From positions 1 to 40,016 of the forward strand of contig CAZGTQ010000003.1 in assembly GCA_964528575.1 (NCBI GenBank): DNA of 40,016 nt, written 5' to 3'. The first letter of the stretch is position 1. Every line of letters begins with the position of its first letter. A program made the translations under genes and the position numbers. Below the pieces are notes generated by a model that worked only from the letters and a program-made list of their open reading frames with translations, did no database searches and was not told where the DNA came from. This document shows, piece by piece, positions 23,754 to 32,113 of this stretch. Source of the DNA: CAZGTQ01 sp964528575. GTDB taxonomy: Bacteria; Planctomycetota; UBA1135; GCA-002686595.

Positions 23754-25325
23754 ATGAACGCCCCGCTCCTCGCCGCGCTGCTGCTCGCTCTTCCGCTCGA
23801 TCCCGAGGTTCCGCGCACCGTGCCCGAGCGCACGGCGTACGCCCGCACGTCGACGTGCGCCGAGGTCGACGCGTTCCTGCGCGCGCTGGCCGACCTGCCG
23901 CACGGCGAACGCCTCGCGCGCGACACGTTCGGCACGAGCGAGGAGGGACGGCCTCTGACCGTCGTGCGCGCGGCGCTGCCGGAGTCGAGCGAGGGTGACG
24001 CGCGGCTGCGCGTGCTCGTCAACGCGAACATCCACGGCGGCGAGGTCGAGGGCAAGGAGGCGGTGCAGGAGCTGTTGCGCGAGATCGCGCTCGGCGAGCA
24101 CGCGGAGCTGCTCGAGCGGCTCGTCGTCTGGTTCGTGCCGATCTACAACGCCGACGGGAACGAGCGCATCGACCCGGCGAACCGCGCGTCGCAGAACGGC
24201 CCCGACGGCGGCGTGGGCGAGCGCGCGAACGCGCACGGGCTCGACCTCAACCGCGACTTCGTCAAGGCGGAATCGTCCGAGTGCGCCGCGCTGCTCGCGC
24301 TCCTCGGGGCGCACGATCCGCACGTCTTCGTCGACCTGCACACGACGAACGGCTCGTACCACGGCTACCACCTCACGTACTCGCCGTCGTTGTCGACGAA
24401 CGTCGATCCCGTGCTCGACGCGTTCGTGCGCGGCGAGCTCCTGCCCGCCGTCCGCGGCGCGACGCTGCGCGAGCACGGCTTCTCGACGTTCGACTACGGC
24501 AACTTCGACGCGGCGCAGGACCCGCAGGTGTGGGCGACCTACGACCACCGGCCGCGCTTCGGCACGAACTACTACGGCCTGCGCAACCGCATCGGGATCC
24601 TCTCGGAGGCGTACAGCTACCGCGACTTCGAGACGCGCATCGCCGCGACGCGGGCGTTCGTGCTCGAGACGCTGCGCGCGCTCGCGGCGCGCGCGGACCA
24701 CGTCGCCGAGCTCTGCGCCGCGGCAGACGCGGCGGTCGTCGCGGGCCATGACATCCGCTTCGGCTACGACACCGCGCTCGCGCCGCCGACGCGCCGGCAA
24801 GTGCTCGTCGGAACGGTCGATCGCTCGCCGCTCGCGGGCGGCCGCGGCGCGCGCCGGCTCGCGCGCGACGAGGCGCGCGGCGTGACGATGGACGTGCAGG
24901 ACGCGTTCCGCTCGACCCAGAGCGTCGCGCTGCCGTGGGCGTGGGCGATCGCCGAGCCGACCGAGCGCGAGCGGGCGCTGCTCGCCGCGCACGGCGTCGA
25001 AACGCGCGTGCTGCGCGAGCCGGCGCGCGTCGCGGCCGAGACCTTCGAGACGAGCGCGGTGACGCGCGCGGAGCGGCCGTTCCAGGGCCACCACGAGATC
25101 GCGCTCGAGGGCGCGTGGCGCGCGGGCGAGATCGTGCTCCCCGCCGGCGCGCTCGTCGTCCCCGCGCGCCAACCGCTCGGCCGCCTCGCCGCGCAGCTCC
25201 TCGAGGCGCACAGCGAGGACTCGCTATCGACGTGGAACGTGTTCGAGGAGCGCACGCGCGCGGGTGCGTACCCCGTGGTGCGCATCCCCGCGACCGCCGA
25301 CCTGCCGACGAGCGGCGAGCGCTGA
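23754..25325 (+). CDS. M14-family zinc carboxypeptidase, exported
   Basis: A 523-residue protein with a short signal peptide (NAPLLAALLLALPL). Metal and active-site residues of M14 peptidases are intact: NANIHGGEVEGKEA gives His94 and Glu97, DLNRDF the Asn-Arg pair that holds the substrate carboxylate, FVDLHTTNGSYHGYH gives His196, and GILSEAYSY gives the general base Glu285. The C-terminal 190 residues are a beta-rich domain common in this subfamily. It should trim C-terminal residues from peptides outside the cytoplasm. ATG 23754 is chosen over 23745 because of the TACGAT spacing. It is followed after 25 bases by an S9 peptidase, suggesting a peptide-use pair. Confidence 0.88.
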   Translation: MNAPLLAALLLALPLDPEVPRTVPERTAYARTSTCAEVDAFLRALADLPHGERLARDTFGTSEEGRPLTVVRAALPESSEGDARLRVLVNANIHGGEVEGKEAVQELLREIALGEHAELLERLVVWFVPIYNADGNERIDPANRASQNGPDGGVGERANAHGLDLNRDFVKAESSECAALLALLGAHDPHVFVDLHTTNGSYHGYHLTYSPSLSTNVDPVLDAFVRGELLPAVRGATLREHGFSTFDYGNFDAAQDPQVWATYDHRPRFGTNYYGLRNRIGILSEAYSYRDFETRIAATRAFVLETLRALAARADHVAELCAAADAAVVAGHDIRFGYDTALAPPTRRQVLVGTVDRSPLAGGRGARRLARDEARGVTMDVQDAFRSTQSVALPWAWAIAEPTERERALLAAHGVETRVLREPARVAAETFETSAVTRAERPFQGHHEIALEGAWRAGEIVLPAGALVVPARQPLGRLAAQLLEAHSEDSLSTWNVFEERTRAGAYPVVRIPATADLPTSGER

Positions 25326-25335
25326 GCGCGTCTGC

Positions 25336-25341
25336 TATTCT
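25336..25341 (+). promoter_or_regulatory. Putative -10 hexamer of the S9 peptidase gene
   Basis: TATTCT preceded by TGC, ending 9 nt before ATG 25351; there is no Shine-Dalgarno sequence. Confidence 0.35.
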
Positions 25342-25350
25342 CGCCTCGCC

Positions 25351-27642
25351 ATGCGCACGCACGCCCTGCCCGCCGCCGTCGCCCTCTCCGCCGTCTGCGC
25401 GCTCGGCGCGCCCGCCGCCGCGCAGGCGAAGCTGCTCACGCTCGAGCAGGTCGCGGGGCGCGCGCCCGCGCCTTCGCTCGCGCCCGACGTCGAGCCGTGG
25501 CGCTGGGCGCCCGACGGCGAGCACCTGATCCGCGGGCGCGGCGACGGCGAGCGCTGGATCGACCCTGCGACCGGCGCCGAGGTCGCGCAGCCGGCTGACG
25601 CCGTGGACGGCGAGCGAGCGGAGCGCGGCGCTACGGAGCATGCCGCGTTGCGAACCGCGTTCGCCGCGCTCGAAGGCGTCGACGAGCGGACGGCGGCGCT
25701 GCTCGCGGGACGGCGCGCGTCGACGAGCGAAGACGGCCGCGTGACGGTCGCCGCGCACGAAGGCGCGCTCTTCGTGCACGACGAGCGCGGCGCGCGGCGG
25801 CTCGACGTCGGCGGCGACGCGGAGCTCGCCGACGTCGCGCCCGACGGCAGCGCCGTCGCATACGTGCGCGCGAACGACCTGTACGTCGCCGACCTCGCGA
25901 GCGGCCGCGTGCGCGCGATCACGAGCGGCGGCGACGCGTGGACGCTGCACGGCAAGCTCGACTGGGTCTACCAGGAGGAGATCTACGGTCGCGGCGACTT
26001 CAAGGCGTTCTGGTGGAGCCCGACGTCGCGCTACGTCGCCTACCTGCGGCTCGACGCGCGCGAGGTGTTCGACTTCACGCTCGTCGACCACGTCGAGGAC
26101 GGGCACTTCCGCGGCCGCGTCGAGACGACGCGCTATCCGAAGCCGGGCGATCCGAACCCGAGCGTGCGGCTCGGCGTCGCCGACGTCGCGACCGGCGCGA
26201 CGACGTGGGTCGACCTCGCGCGCTACGCGGGCCACGAGCCGCTCGTCGTGCGCGTCGGCTGGACGCCCGCGGGCGACGGGCTCGTCTTCATGGTCCAGGA
26301 CCGCATCCAGCGCTGGCTCGACCTCGCGGTCGCCGATCCGGAGACCGGGAAGAGCGAGACGTGGATCCACGAAGGCTCGCACACGTGGGTCGAGCGCGCG
26401 CGGCCGCCGCTCTGGCTCGCCGACGGCACGTTCCTGTGGCAGAGCGACCGCACCGGCCATCGGCACGTGTACCGCTACCGCCCGGGCGGCGAGCTCGCCG
26501 GCGCCGTGACGTCCGGCCCCTGGTCGGTGACGTCGATCGAGGAGCTCGACGAGGAGCGCGGCCTGCTGTGGCTCACGGCGAACAAGGACGGCGCGGTCGA
26601 TCGCAACGTGTACAGGATCGGCCTCGACGGCACGGGCTTCGTGCGCCTCACGAGCGGCCGCGGCCGCCACACGATCGAGTTCGACGCCGACCGCTCGTAC
26701 TTCCTCGACCGCTGGTCGAGCCTCGCGGATCCGGGCGGCGTGCGGCTGTGCACGGGCGACGGCGCGATCGTGCGCGAGCTCGCGACCGCGCGGGTGCCCG
26801 CCGCGCAGGACTACGCGTTGTCGACGTGGGAGCTCCTCGAGGTCGAGGCCCGCGACGGCTTCGCGCTCGATGTCGCGCTGCTGCGCCCGGTCCCGTTCGA
26901 CGAGGGCGCCAGCCACCCGGTCTGGATGCCGGTGTACGCGGGGCCGGGCTCGCAGAGCGTGCGCAACAGTTGGAGCTCGGACGACTACGCGCAGTTCCTC
27001 GCGCAGCAGGGCGTCGTCGTGATGCGCGTCAACGTGCGCTCGGCGAGCGGCAAGGGGTTCTGGGCGACCGAGCAGTGCTACGGCCGGCTCGGCGAGCAGG
27101 AGCTCCTCGACCTCGAGGACGCGCTCGCGTGGCTCACCGCACACCCGTGGGCGGACGCGCAGCGCGTCGGCATCGCGGGCCACAGCTACGGCGGCTTCAT
27201 GGCGGCGTACGCGCTGACGCACAGCGACCGCTTCGCGCTCGGCGTGGCCGGCAGCGGCGTGTTCGATTGGCGCATGTACGACACGATCTACACCGAGCGC
27301 TTCATGAGCACGCCGCAGCGCAACCCGGCCGGCTACGAGCGCTCGTCCGCCATCGCGGCGGCCGCGAAGCTGCACGGCCACCTCGTGATCACGCACGGCA
27401 CGCTCGACGACAACGTGCACCTGCAGAACGCGATGGCGCTCGTCCACGCGCTGCAGACGGCCGACCGCGACTTCGAGCTGATGCTCTATCCGGACAACCG
27501 CCACGGCATCCGCGACCGCGCCCAGAGCTGGCACCGCCAGCGCCTCGAGTGGCGCGCGATCGAGAAGCACCTGCGCCCGCCCGGCCCCACCCGCCGCGCG
27601 CCGGCGCTCGAAGCGGCGGCCCCGCCGGCCGCCGTGCGGTAG
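25351..27642 (+). CDS. Dipeptidyl-peptidase IV-like S9 serine peptidase, exported
   Basis: A 763-residue protein with a signal peptide (residues 1-25, ending AAAQA). An N-terminal beta-propeller includes the DPP-IV hallmark DWVYQEEIYGRGDFKAFWWSP with Glu209-Glu210, which bind the substrate N-terminus. The C-terminal hydrolase domain has the nucleophile GHSYGGFM (Ser612), the acid in GTLDDNVH (686-687) and His718 in DNRHGIR. The family removes Xaa-Pro or similar dipeptides from peptide N-termini. The start is clear from the signal peptide. It lies downstream of the M14 carboxypeptidase and is convergent with the next gene, leaving one base between stop codons. Confidence 0.93.
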   Translation: MRTHALPAAVALSAVCALGAPAAAQAKLLTLEQVAGRAPAPSLAPDVEPWRWAPDGEHLIRGRGDGERWIDPATGAEVAQPADAVDGERAERGATEHAALRTAFAALEGVDERTAALLAGRRASTSEDGRVTVAAHEGALFVHDERGARRLDVGGDAELADVAPDGSAVAYVRANDLYVADLASGRVRAITSGGDAWTLHGKLDWVYQEEIYGRGDFKAFWWSPTSRYVAYLRLDAREVFDFTLVDHVEDGHFRGRVETTRYPKPGDPNPSVRLGVADVATGATTWVDLARYAGHEPLVVRVGWTPAGDGLVFMVQDRIQRWLDLAVADPETGKSETWIHEGSHTWVERARPPLWLADGTFLWQSDRTGHRHVYRYRPGGELAGAVTSGPWSVTSIEELDEERGLLWLTANKDGAVDRNVYRIGLDGTGFVRLTSGRGRHTIEFDADRSYFLDRWSSLADPGGVRLCTGDGAIVRELATARVPAAQDYALSTWELLEVEARDGFALDVALLRPVPFDEGASHPVWMPVYAGPGSQSVRNSWSSDDYAQFLAQQGVVVMRVNVRSASGKGFWATEQCYGRLGEQELLDLEDALAWLTAHPWADAQRVGIAGHSYGGFMAAYALTHSDRFALGVAGSGVFDWRMYDTIYTERFMSTPQRNPAGYERSSAIAAAAKLHGHLVITHGTLDDNVHLQNAMALVHALQTADRDFELMLYPDNRHGIRDRAQSWHRQRLEWRAIEKHLRPPGPTRRAPALEAAAPPAAVR

Positions 27643-27643
27643 C

Positions 27644-28765
27644 TCAGGCCGCGGTCGCGAGCGACTCGGTCGGCGGCGCGAACGGCACGAGCGCGACGTC
27701 GCACTCGTCGCAGCGCTCTACGGCGCGCACGAACTGCGCGTCGCAGCGCGGACAGCGCACGCGGCAGTCGTCGTCGAGCGGAGCGGGCGCGAGGAGCAGC
27801 TCCGCGACGTCGACGCCCGCGCGCTCGAGCAGCGCCGCGAGCGACGCGCGCAGGCGAACGCGGAACCAGGTGCGCGTCGCCGCGCCCGCGTCCGCGCGCA
27901 GCTCGACCGGGCGCGGGTGGTCGAGCTCGAGCAGCGTGCGGCGCGCGAGCGCGCGCAGCTCGGCGGGCGTCGCCGTCGCATGTGCGGCCGCGAGCGGGTG
28001 CAGGTCGGCGAGCAGCGCGCGCGAGAGCTGGTCCGGGCCCCGCATCGCCGCCGACGGGTTGAGCAGCATCCCGGCGCACGCGCGGACGCGCTCGCCGCGC
28101 TCGCCGGGGAACAGCGCGCGGTGCGCGCAAGCCCACGCGACGAGCGTCAGGGCGAGCAGCACGCCGACGCCCGCCGCGAGCGCCGGCCACGTCGCCGCGA
28201 GGCCGCGCGTCGCGCACGCGATCGGCGCGACCACGAAGACGAACGCGAAGAGTCCGAGCGCGAGCCCGCGCACGGCGAGCGTGCGCCGCGCGAAGCGCGC
28301 GACGCGCTCGGCCGCGGCGCGCTCGTCGCAGTGCGCATCGAGCCGGCGCGCGAGCTCCGCCTCGCGCTCCTGGGGCGCGAGCAGCGCCGCCGTGCGCAGC
28401 CAGAGGGCGCACGCGCGCGCGACGTGCGGCGGCACGCGCACCGACGCGCCGCCGGCGCGCAGCTCGCCGTCCTGCGCGCGCGCGGCGCCCGCCGCGGCCC
28501 ACGGGACGTGCGCGCCGCCCAGCTCGACGCCGTCCGGTCCGAACGCGACCGGCCAGGGGTGCGCCTCCCAGCGCGCGCCGAGCGGAACCGGGTTCGCGAG
28601 CAAGAGGCCGCTCTCGCCGCCGTGGAGCAGCGGCAGCGGCTCGCGCCGCCGCGCGCGTCCGCCCCACGCCGACTCGAGCACGACGCCGCCGCGCCGCACC
28701 GCGAGCGTGCACTCGCTCGCGTAGATCGCGGCGAGCACGAGGAAGAGCTCGACGACGAGATCCAT
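27644..28765 (-). CDS. Membrane protein with C-terminal zinc ribbon, unknown function
   Basis: A 373-residue protein not assigned to a family. Residues 2-17 are a hydrophobic segment, and two further transmembrane helices lie near the middle (GLALGLFAFVFVVAPIACA and ALAAGVGVLLALTLVAWACA). Between them are charged cytoplasmic-looking regions. The C-terminus has a zinc ribbon, CRVRCPRCDAQFVRAVERCDECDV, with two CxxC pairs. A segment VELRADAGAATRTWFRVRLRASLAALLERAGV could be a ligand-binding fold. It follows the DUF2167 gene by 19 bases on the same strand, so the two are probably one transcript. No start better than ATG 28765 is seen. Confidence 0.68.
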   Translation of the reverse strand: MDLVVELFLVLAAIYASECTLAVRRGGVVLESAWGGRARRREPLPLLHGGESGLLLANPVPLGARWEAHPWPVAFGPDGVELGGAHVPWAAAGAARAQDGELRAGGASVRVPPHVARACALWLRTAALLAPQEREAELARRLDAHCDERAAAERVARFARRTLAVRGLALGLFAFVFVVAPIACATRGLAATWPALAAGVGVLLALTLVAWACAHRALFPGERGERVRACAGMLLNPSAAMRGPDQLSRALLADLHPLAAAHATATPAELRALARRTLLELDHPRPVELRADAGAATRTWFRVRLRASLAALLERAGVDVAELLLAPAPLDDDCRVRCPRCDAQFVRAVERCDECDVALVPFAPPTESLATAA

Positions 28766-28784
28766 CGGCCGGCAGCCGAGCGGC

Positions 28785-29978
28785 TCACGCGTCGGGCGGC
28801 AGGTCGAAGGAGATCGGCGCGGCGCCGCCTGTGGGCCGCTGGTTCTGCCGGTGCGGCGAGGTGGACGGCGCGGAGGGCGTGAAGTCGCCGACCTCTTCGT
28901 CGAACGAGACGGATGACGCGAGCGGAGCGCGCGACGCCGCCCGAGCGGACTCGCCCGGGAACGGCGCTGCGGGCTCGGCGCGGCGGCCGGTGAAGCCCTC
29001 GAGCTCGAGCTCGCGCGCCTTCATCTCGAGCGGGTGGACGTAGCCGCTCGAGCGCGGCGCCTCGGCGACGGACTCCCACTCGAGGTCGGGCTCCTCCGCT
29101 TTCTCGCGCCCGGTGACGAAGCGCCACAGCTTCTTGGCCACGGCCGCGAGCGCGGCGAAGCCGACGAGGAGCAGCTTCCACAGCTTCTGCAGCAGGCCCG
29201 TCTTCAGCGCGACCGCGCCCGTGCCGCCGATGACGAGCGCGGCGAGGCCCATCTCCGCCACGTTGTCGCCGGCGACGAAGTCGCCGTAACGCTCGCCCGA
29301 GACGTACTCGAACCCGCTGAGCAGCTCGCGCGTCTCCGGCAGCAGAGCCGTGAGCGAGCCGATGTCGCAGATCAGCGTCGCGGACATCACGCCGCGCCGT
29401 CCGAGCAGGCGGATGTTGTAGTTGAGGACGTGCTCGCCCTCGGACTCGCCGACGATGCACCACTCGAGGTTGTGCGTCTCCTCGTCGTAGTGCGGCCGCT
29501 GGTGCCATCCGATCACGCGCATCGTCGGCATGCCGTTGCGCTTGCGCTCCTCGTTCGCGAGCGCGTTGCCCGCGCGGATCGTCTCGAGCATCTCGTCCGC
29601 GTCGAGCTCGTCCTTCTCGTCGTCGCGGACGAAGCCGACGTCCTCCCACTCGAACAGCAGGATCCAGTCGCCCTCGTCGTCGCACACCGCGCCGGCCTCG
29701 AGCCCGCTCCGCGGGTTGCCGCACATCTCCATCAGCTTCGCGGCATCGTCCGGACCGCAGAAGACGTGGCGGCGCGGGACGTGGATCTCGGCCTGCGAGC
29801 CGATGCGCGCCGTCGTCGGGCCGCGCTGCCAGTCGAGGCCGGGGAACTGCTGCGACACCATCTGGCTGGGCCGGCTGGGCCGCGCCGCGGCCGGTTGGCT
29901 GGGCTGCGCCGCCGCCGGCACTGCGAGGGTCGCCGCGAGCGCCGCCGCGAGAGCGAAGCCGATTCTGTGGTCCTTCAC
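28785..29978 (-). CDS. DUF2167-family exported membrane protein
   Basis: A 397-residue protein. GTG 29978 is preferred because AAGGA lies 7 nt upstream and a signal peptide follows (residues 8-25, LAAALAATLAVPAAAQ). The family's run is recognisable: DWQRGPTTARIGSQAEIHVP, WILLFEWEDVGFVRDDEKDELDADEMLETI, NEERKRNGMPTMRVIGWHQRPHYDEETHNLEW, NYNIRLLGRRGVMSATLICD and YGDFVAGDNVAEMGLAALVIGG. A transmembrane stretch lies near residues 250-285 (GLAALVIGGTGAVALKTGLL, LWKLLLVGFAALAAVAKKLW). The tail is acidic and Pro/Ser-rich. DUF2167 proteins are membrane-anchored with unknown function. It is first of a pair with the zinc-ribbon gene. Confidence 0.85.
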   Translation of the reverse strand: MKDHRIGFALAAALAATLAVPAAAQPSQPAAARPSRPSQMVSQQFPGLDWQRGPTTARIGSQAEIHVPRRHVFCGPDDAAKLMEMCGNPRSGLEAGAVCDDEGDWILLFEWEDVGFVRDDEKDELDADEMLETIRAGNALANEERKRNGMPTMRVIGWHQRPHYDEETHNLEWCIVGESEGEHVLNYNIRLLGRRGVMSATLICDIGSLTALLPETRELLSGFEYVSGERYGDFVAGDNVAEMGLAALVIGGTGAVALKTGLLQKLWKLLLVGFAALAAVAKKLWRFVTGREKAEEPDLEWESVAEAPRSSGYVHPLEMKARELELEGFTGRRAEPAAPFPGESARAASRAPLASSVSFDEEVGDFTPSAPSTSPHRQNQRPTGGAAPISFDLPPDA

Positions 29979-30165
29979 GCGTTCGTCCTTCTCTCCCCCA
30001 CGACGGGACGCGCGGGAGACGACGCGACGCGCGTCGGGGAGCCCGCGTGCGGCGCGCGGTCCGGAACAGACCGTCGCCGGCGCTTCTCGTCGGCGGAGCG
30101 GCCGCTGCACCTCGAGCGAAACCGCCGTTTCCGCGCGTCCGATTGCGCGCGCTGACGGCGCGCCC

Positions 30166-30171
30166 CACAAT
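30166..30171 (+). promoter_or_regulatory. Putative -10 hexamer of the SDR gene
   Basis: CACAAT ends 7 nt before ATG 30179; there is no Shine-Dalgarno sequence. This is the weakest match in the set. Confidence 0.25.
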
Positions 30172-30178
30172 CGCCCGC

Positions 30179-30925
30179 ATGCGGGCTCTGGCGATCGTCA
30201 CGGGCACGAGCCGCGGGATCGGAGCGGCCGTCGCGCGGGAGCTGCTCGCCCGCGGCTGGCGCGTGCTCGGCGTCGCGCGCGGGGCGCCGGCGGACGGCCT
30301 CGAGGGAGGCGCCTACCGCCACGAGCGCGTCGACCTCTCCGACCTCGCGCAGCTCGAGGCGTTCGGCGACGGGACGTTGCGCGATGCGCTGGGCGACGCA
30401 CGGCCGGCGCGGGTGGGACTGGTCAACAACGCCGGGACGCTGAGCCCGCTCGGCCCCTTGCCGGAGCTCCCGCTCGCCGAGCTCGCGCGCGCGACGGTCG
30501 TGAACGCGCTCGCGCCGGTGTACCTCACCGGCTGCGTGCTGCGCCACGCGCCCGACGCCGCGACGCGCATCGTCGACCTCTCGTCGGGCGCCGCGACCAG
30601 CGCCTATCCGGGCTGGACCGCGTACTGCTCGACGAAGGCCGCGCTGAAGATGGCGGGCGACGTGCTCGCAGTCGAGCTCGACGAGACCGAGTCCTTGCGC
30701 GGCCGCGACGTCGCGCTCGTGTCCTACGCGCCGCACGTCGTCGCGACGCGCATGCAAGAGGAGCTGCGCGCGACGCCCGAGAGCGCGTTCCCGCGGCGCG
30801 CACGCTTCGTCGCGCTGCACGAGGAGGGCGCGCTCGTCGCGCCCGAAGGCCCGGCCGCGGAGATCGCCGACGTGCTCGAGGCGGACGACCTCCCGCGGCA
30901 CTCGACGCGCCGCTACCAGCCTTAG
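30179..30925 (+). CDS. Short-chain dehydrogenase/reductase, sepiapterin/benzil-reductase-like
   Basis: A 248-residue classical SDR. The NAD(P) site is IVTGTSRGIGAAVARELLARGW (TGxxxGIG), the structural NNAG is in VGLVNNAGTLSPLG, and the catalytic Tyr-Lys pair lies in YCSTKAALKMAGD after the Ser in VDLSSGAATSAYPGW. The R-G-W-R-V-L-G-V-A-R segment suggests NADPH preference. The overall order resembles sepiapterin-reductase-like and bacterial benzil reductases, which reduce diketones or pteridines. The substrate is uncertain. ATG 30179 gives the standard short N-terminus. It is convergent with the small membrane-protein gene. Confidence 0.9.
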   Translation: MRALAIVTGTSRGIGAAVARELLARGWRVLGVARGAPADGLEGGAYRHERVDLSDLAQLEAFGDGTLRDALGDARPARVGLVNNAGTLSPLGPLPELPLAELARATVVNALAPVYLTGCVLRHAPDAATRIVDLSSGAATSAYPGWTAYCSTKAALKMAGDVLAVELDETESLRGRDVALVSYAPHVVATRMQEELRATPESAFPRRARFVALHEEGALVAPEGPAAEIADVLEADDLPRHSTRRYQP

Positions 30926-30933
30926 ATCACGGC

Positions 30934-31155
30934 TCAGCGCCGCGCGGGGCCCGCCGGAATCGCTTCCGCTTCGCGCGGGTGCGGCTCGTCGTGCGCCGCT
31001 TCGATGCGCGTCTCGAGCGGCGCGTCGCTCGCGCGCTCGGCGGCGCCGGCGGCGACGTGGTAGACGAGCGCGAGCACGACGACCGCGTTGACGGCGGCGA
31101 TGGAGCCCGCCGCGCCGTAGGCGGCGATCCGTTGAGGGTCGGGACGGTGCACCAT
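30934..31155 (-). CDS. Small single-pass membrane protein, 73 residues
   Basis: A short protein: a polar N-terminus (MVHRPDPQRIAAY), one transmembrane helix (GAAGSIAAVNAVVVLALVYHVAAGAA) and an acidic-basic cytoplasmic or periplasmic tail rich in Glu, His and Pro. The start is supported by AGGA five bases upstream of ATG. No family is recognised; similar one-helix proteins occur as small subunits or assembly factors of respiratory enzymes, but nothing here proves it. It lies downstream of regBA on the same strand, and the RegR-like box (31461-31475) is in the gap between, about 300 bases upstream of its start. Confidence 0.6.
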   Translation of the reverse strand: MVHRPDPQRIAAYGAAGSIAAVNAVVVLALVYHVAAGAAERASDAPLETRIEAAHDEPHPREAEAIPAGPARR

Positions 31156-31332
31156 GATCGTCCTGGCTAGGGGGTCGTCCGGGGCGAGGGGCGTCCGGGC
31201 GAGGGCGAACGGGCCGGGAGCGGCCGATCCGGATCCGAGGCGGCGGGCCGCGCCAGCCCGGAACCGGGGTCGCCCGGCCGCTCCGCGACCTCGTTCGCGT
31301 GCAAGCTAGGGCCTGGCGCCCGCCGCCGCCCT

Positions 31333-31347
31333 GCGGCAAATCGTCGC
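31333..31347. promoter_or_regulatory. Imperfect RegR/ActR-like box
   Basis: GCGGCAAATCGTCGC keeps the palindromic outer parts GCGGC and GTCGC but has AA where the recalled consensus has TT. It lies about 180 bases upstream of the 73-residue membrane-protein gene. Confidence 0.3.
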
Positions 31348-31460
31348 AGCGCGCGCGCCGCGTGCCGGCCGCGGGCGCGACTCCCGCGCTGACTGCCTCG
31401 CGTGGGTGCGACGATCCGCCGCACGTCGCGCCTCACGCTCACGCGAGCCGCCGATCGGGT

Positions 31461-31475
31461 GCGGCGTTTCGTCGC
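31461..31475. promoter_or_regulatory. RegR/ActR-like box, perfect match to recalled consensus
   Basis: GCGGCGTTTCGTCGC matches GNG(A/G)C(A/G)TTNNGNCGC, the consensus I recall for Bradyrhizobium RegR, at every fixed position. It is about 70 bases past the regA stop and 306 bases upstream of the small membrane-protein start. A role is inferred from sequence and neighbours. Confidence 0.4.
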
Positions 31476-31543
31476 GGGGCTGCGGGGCCGGACCGGCGGG
31501 CCGCGACCAGACGTAAACGATGGGTACGAGCGGCGGGATCGCG

Positions 31544-32101
31544 CTACTCCGGCGCCTGCTTGTGGAGCTTGCGCTGGAGCGAGCGGCGGTGGATGCCGAG
31601 CCGGCGCGCGGCTTCCGACACGTTGCCGCCGCAGTCGCGCATGACGCGCTGGATGTGCTCCCACTCCGCGCGTGCGAGCGTCGGCGCCTCGTAGTGGTGC
31701 GTGGGCTCCTCGAGCTCGTCGGTCTCGACGCGCTCGAACGCCGCGACGATGTCGTCGGCGTCCGCGGGCTTGGGCAGGTAGTTCACGGCACCGAGCCGGA
31801 TCGCGTCGACCGCCGTCGCGATGCTGCCGTAGCCGGTCAGCACGAGCGACTTCGTCGACGGGTCGATGCGCTCGAGCTCCTTGAGCAGGTCGAGCCCCGA
31901 GCGGCCCGGCATGCGCAGGTCGAGCACGGCGTACTCGGGCGAGTCGGCGCGAGCGAGCTCGACCGCCTCGTCGTAGCCGCCCGCCGTGCGCACCTCGAAG
32001 CCGCGGCTGCGCAGCGCGCGCGCGAGCCGCTCGCGCAGCACGGCGTCGTCGTCGACCAGGAGCAAGCTCCGCGTCGCCGGCTCCATGGGCGCCTCGTCCA
32101 T
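31544..32101 (-). CDS. regA: RegA/PrrA/ActR-type redox response regulator
   Basis: A 185-residue response regulator. The receiver has the acidic pair LLLVDDD (17-19), phospho-acceptor Asp61 in YAVLDLRMPGRSGLDLL, Thr89 in LVLTGYGSIATAVDAIRLGA and Lys111 in YLPKPAD. The C-terminal Fis-type helix-turn-helix, GGNVSEAARRLGIHRRSLQRKLHK (about 158-181), is almost the family consensus. RegA proteins control respiration, carbon fixation and related redox functions. It begins 12 bases after the histidine kinase gene, in an operon with regB first. A second ATG at residue 6 could be the true start. DNA recognition may include the nearby RegR-like box. Confidence 0.92.
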   Translation of the reverse strand: MDEAPMEPATRSLLLVDDDAVLRERLARALRSRGFEVRTAGGYDEAVELARADSPEYAVLDLRMPGRSGLDLLKELERIDPSTKSLVLTGYGSIATAVDAIRLGAVNYLPKPADADDIVAAFERVETDELEEPTHHYEAPTLARAEWEHIQRVMRDCGGNVSEAARRLGIHRRSLQRKLHKQAPE

Positions 32102-32113
32102 CGCGCCACGATG

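Larger units (their letters stand above)
31156..31543. other. 388-base intergenic region between regA and the small membrane gene
   Basis: No gene found. It holds the AGGA ribosome-binding site of the small gene, a perfect match to a RegR/ActR-type box (31461-31475), a two-mismatch version (31333-31347), and the short palindrome GCCGG-A-CCGGC at 31487-31497. No clear intrinsic terminator for regA was found. Confidence 0.7.
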
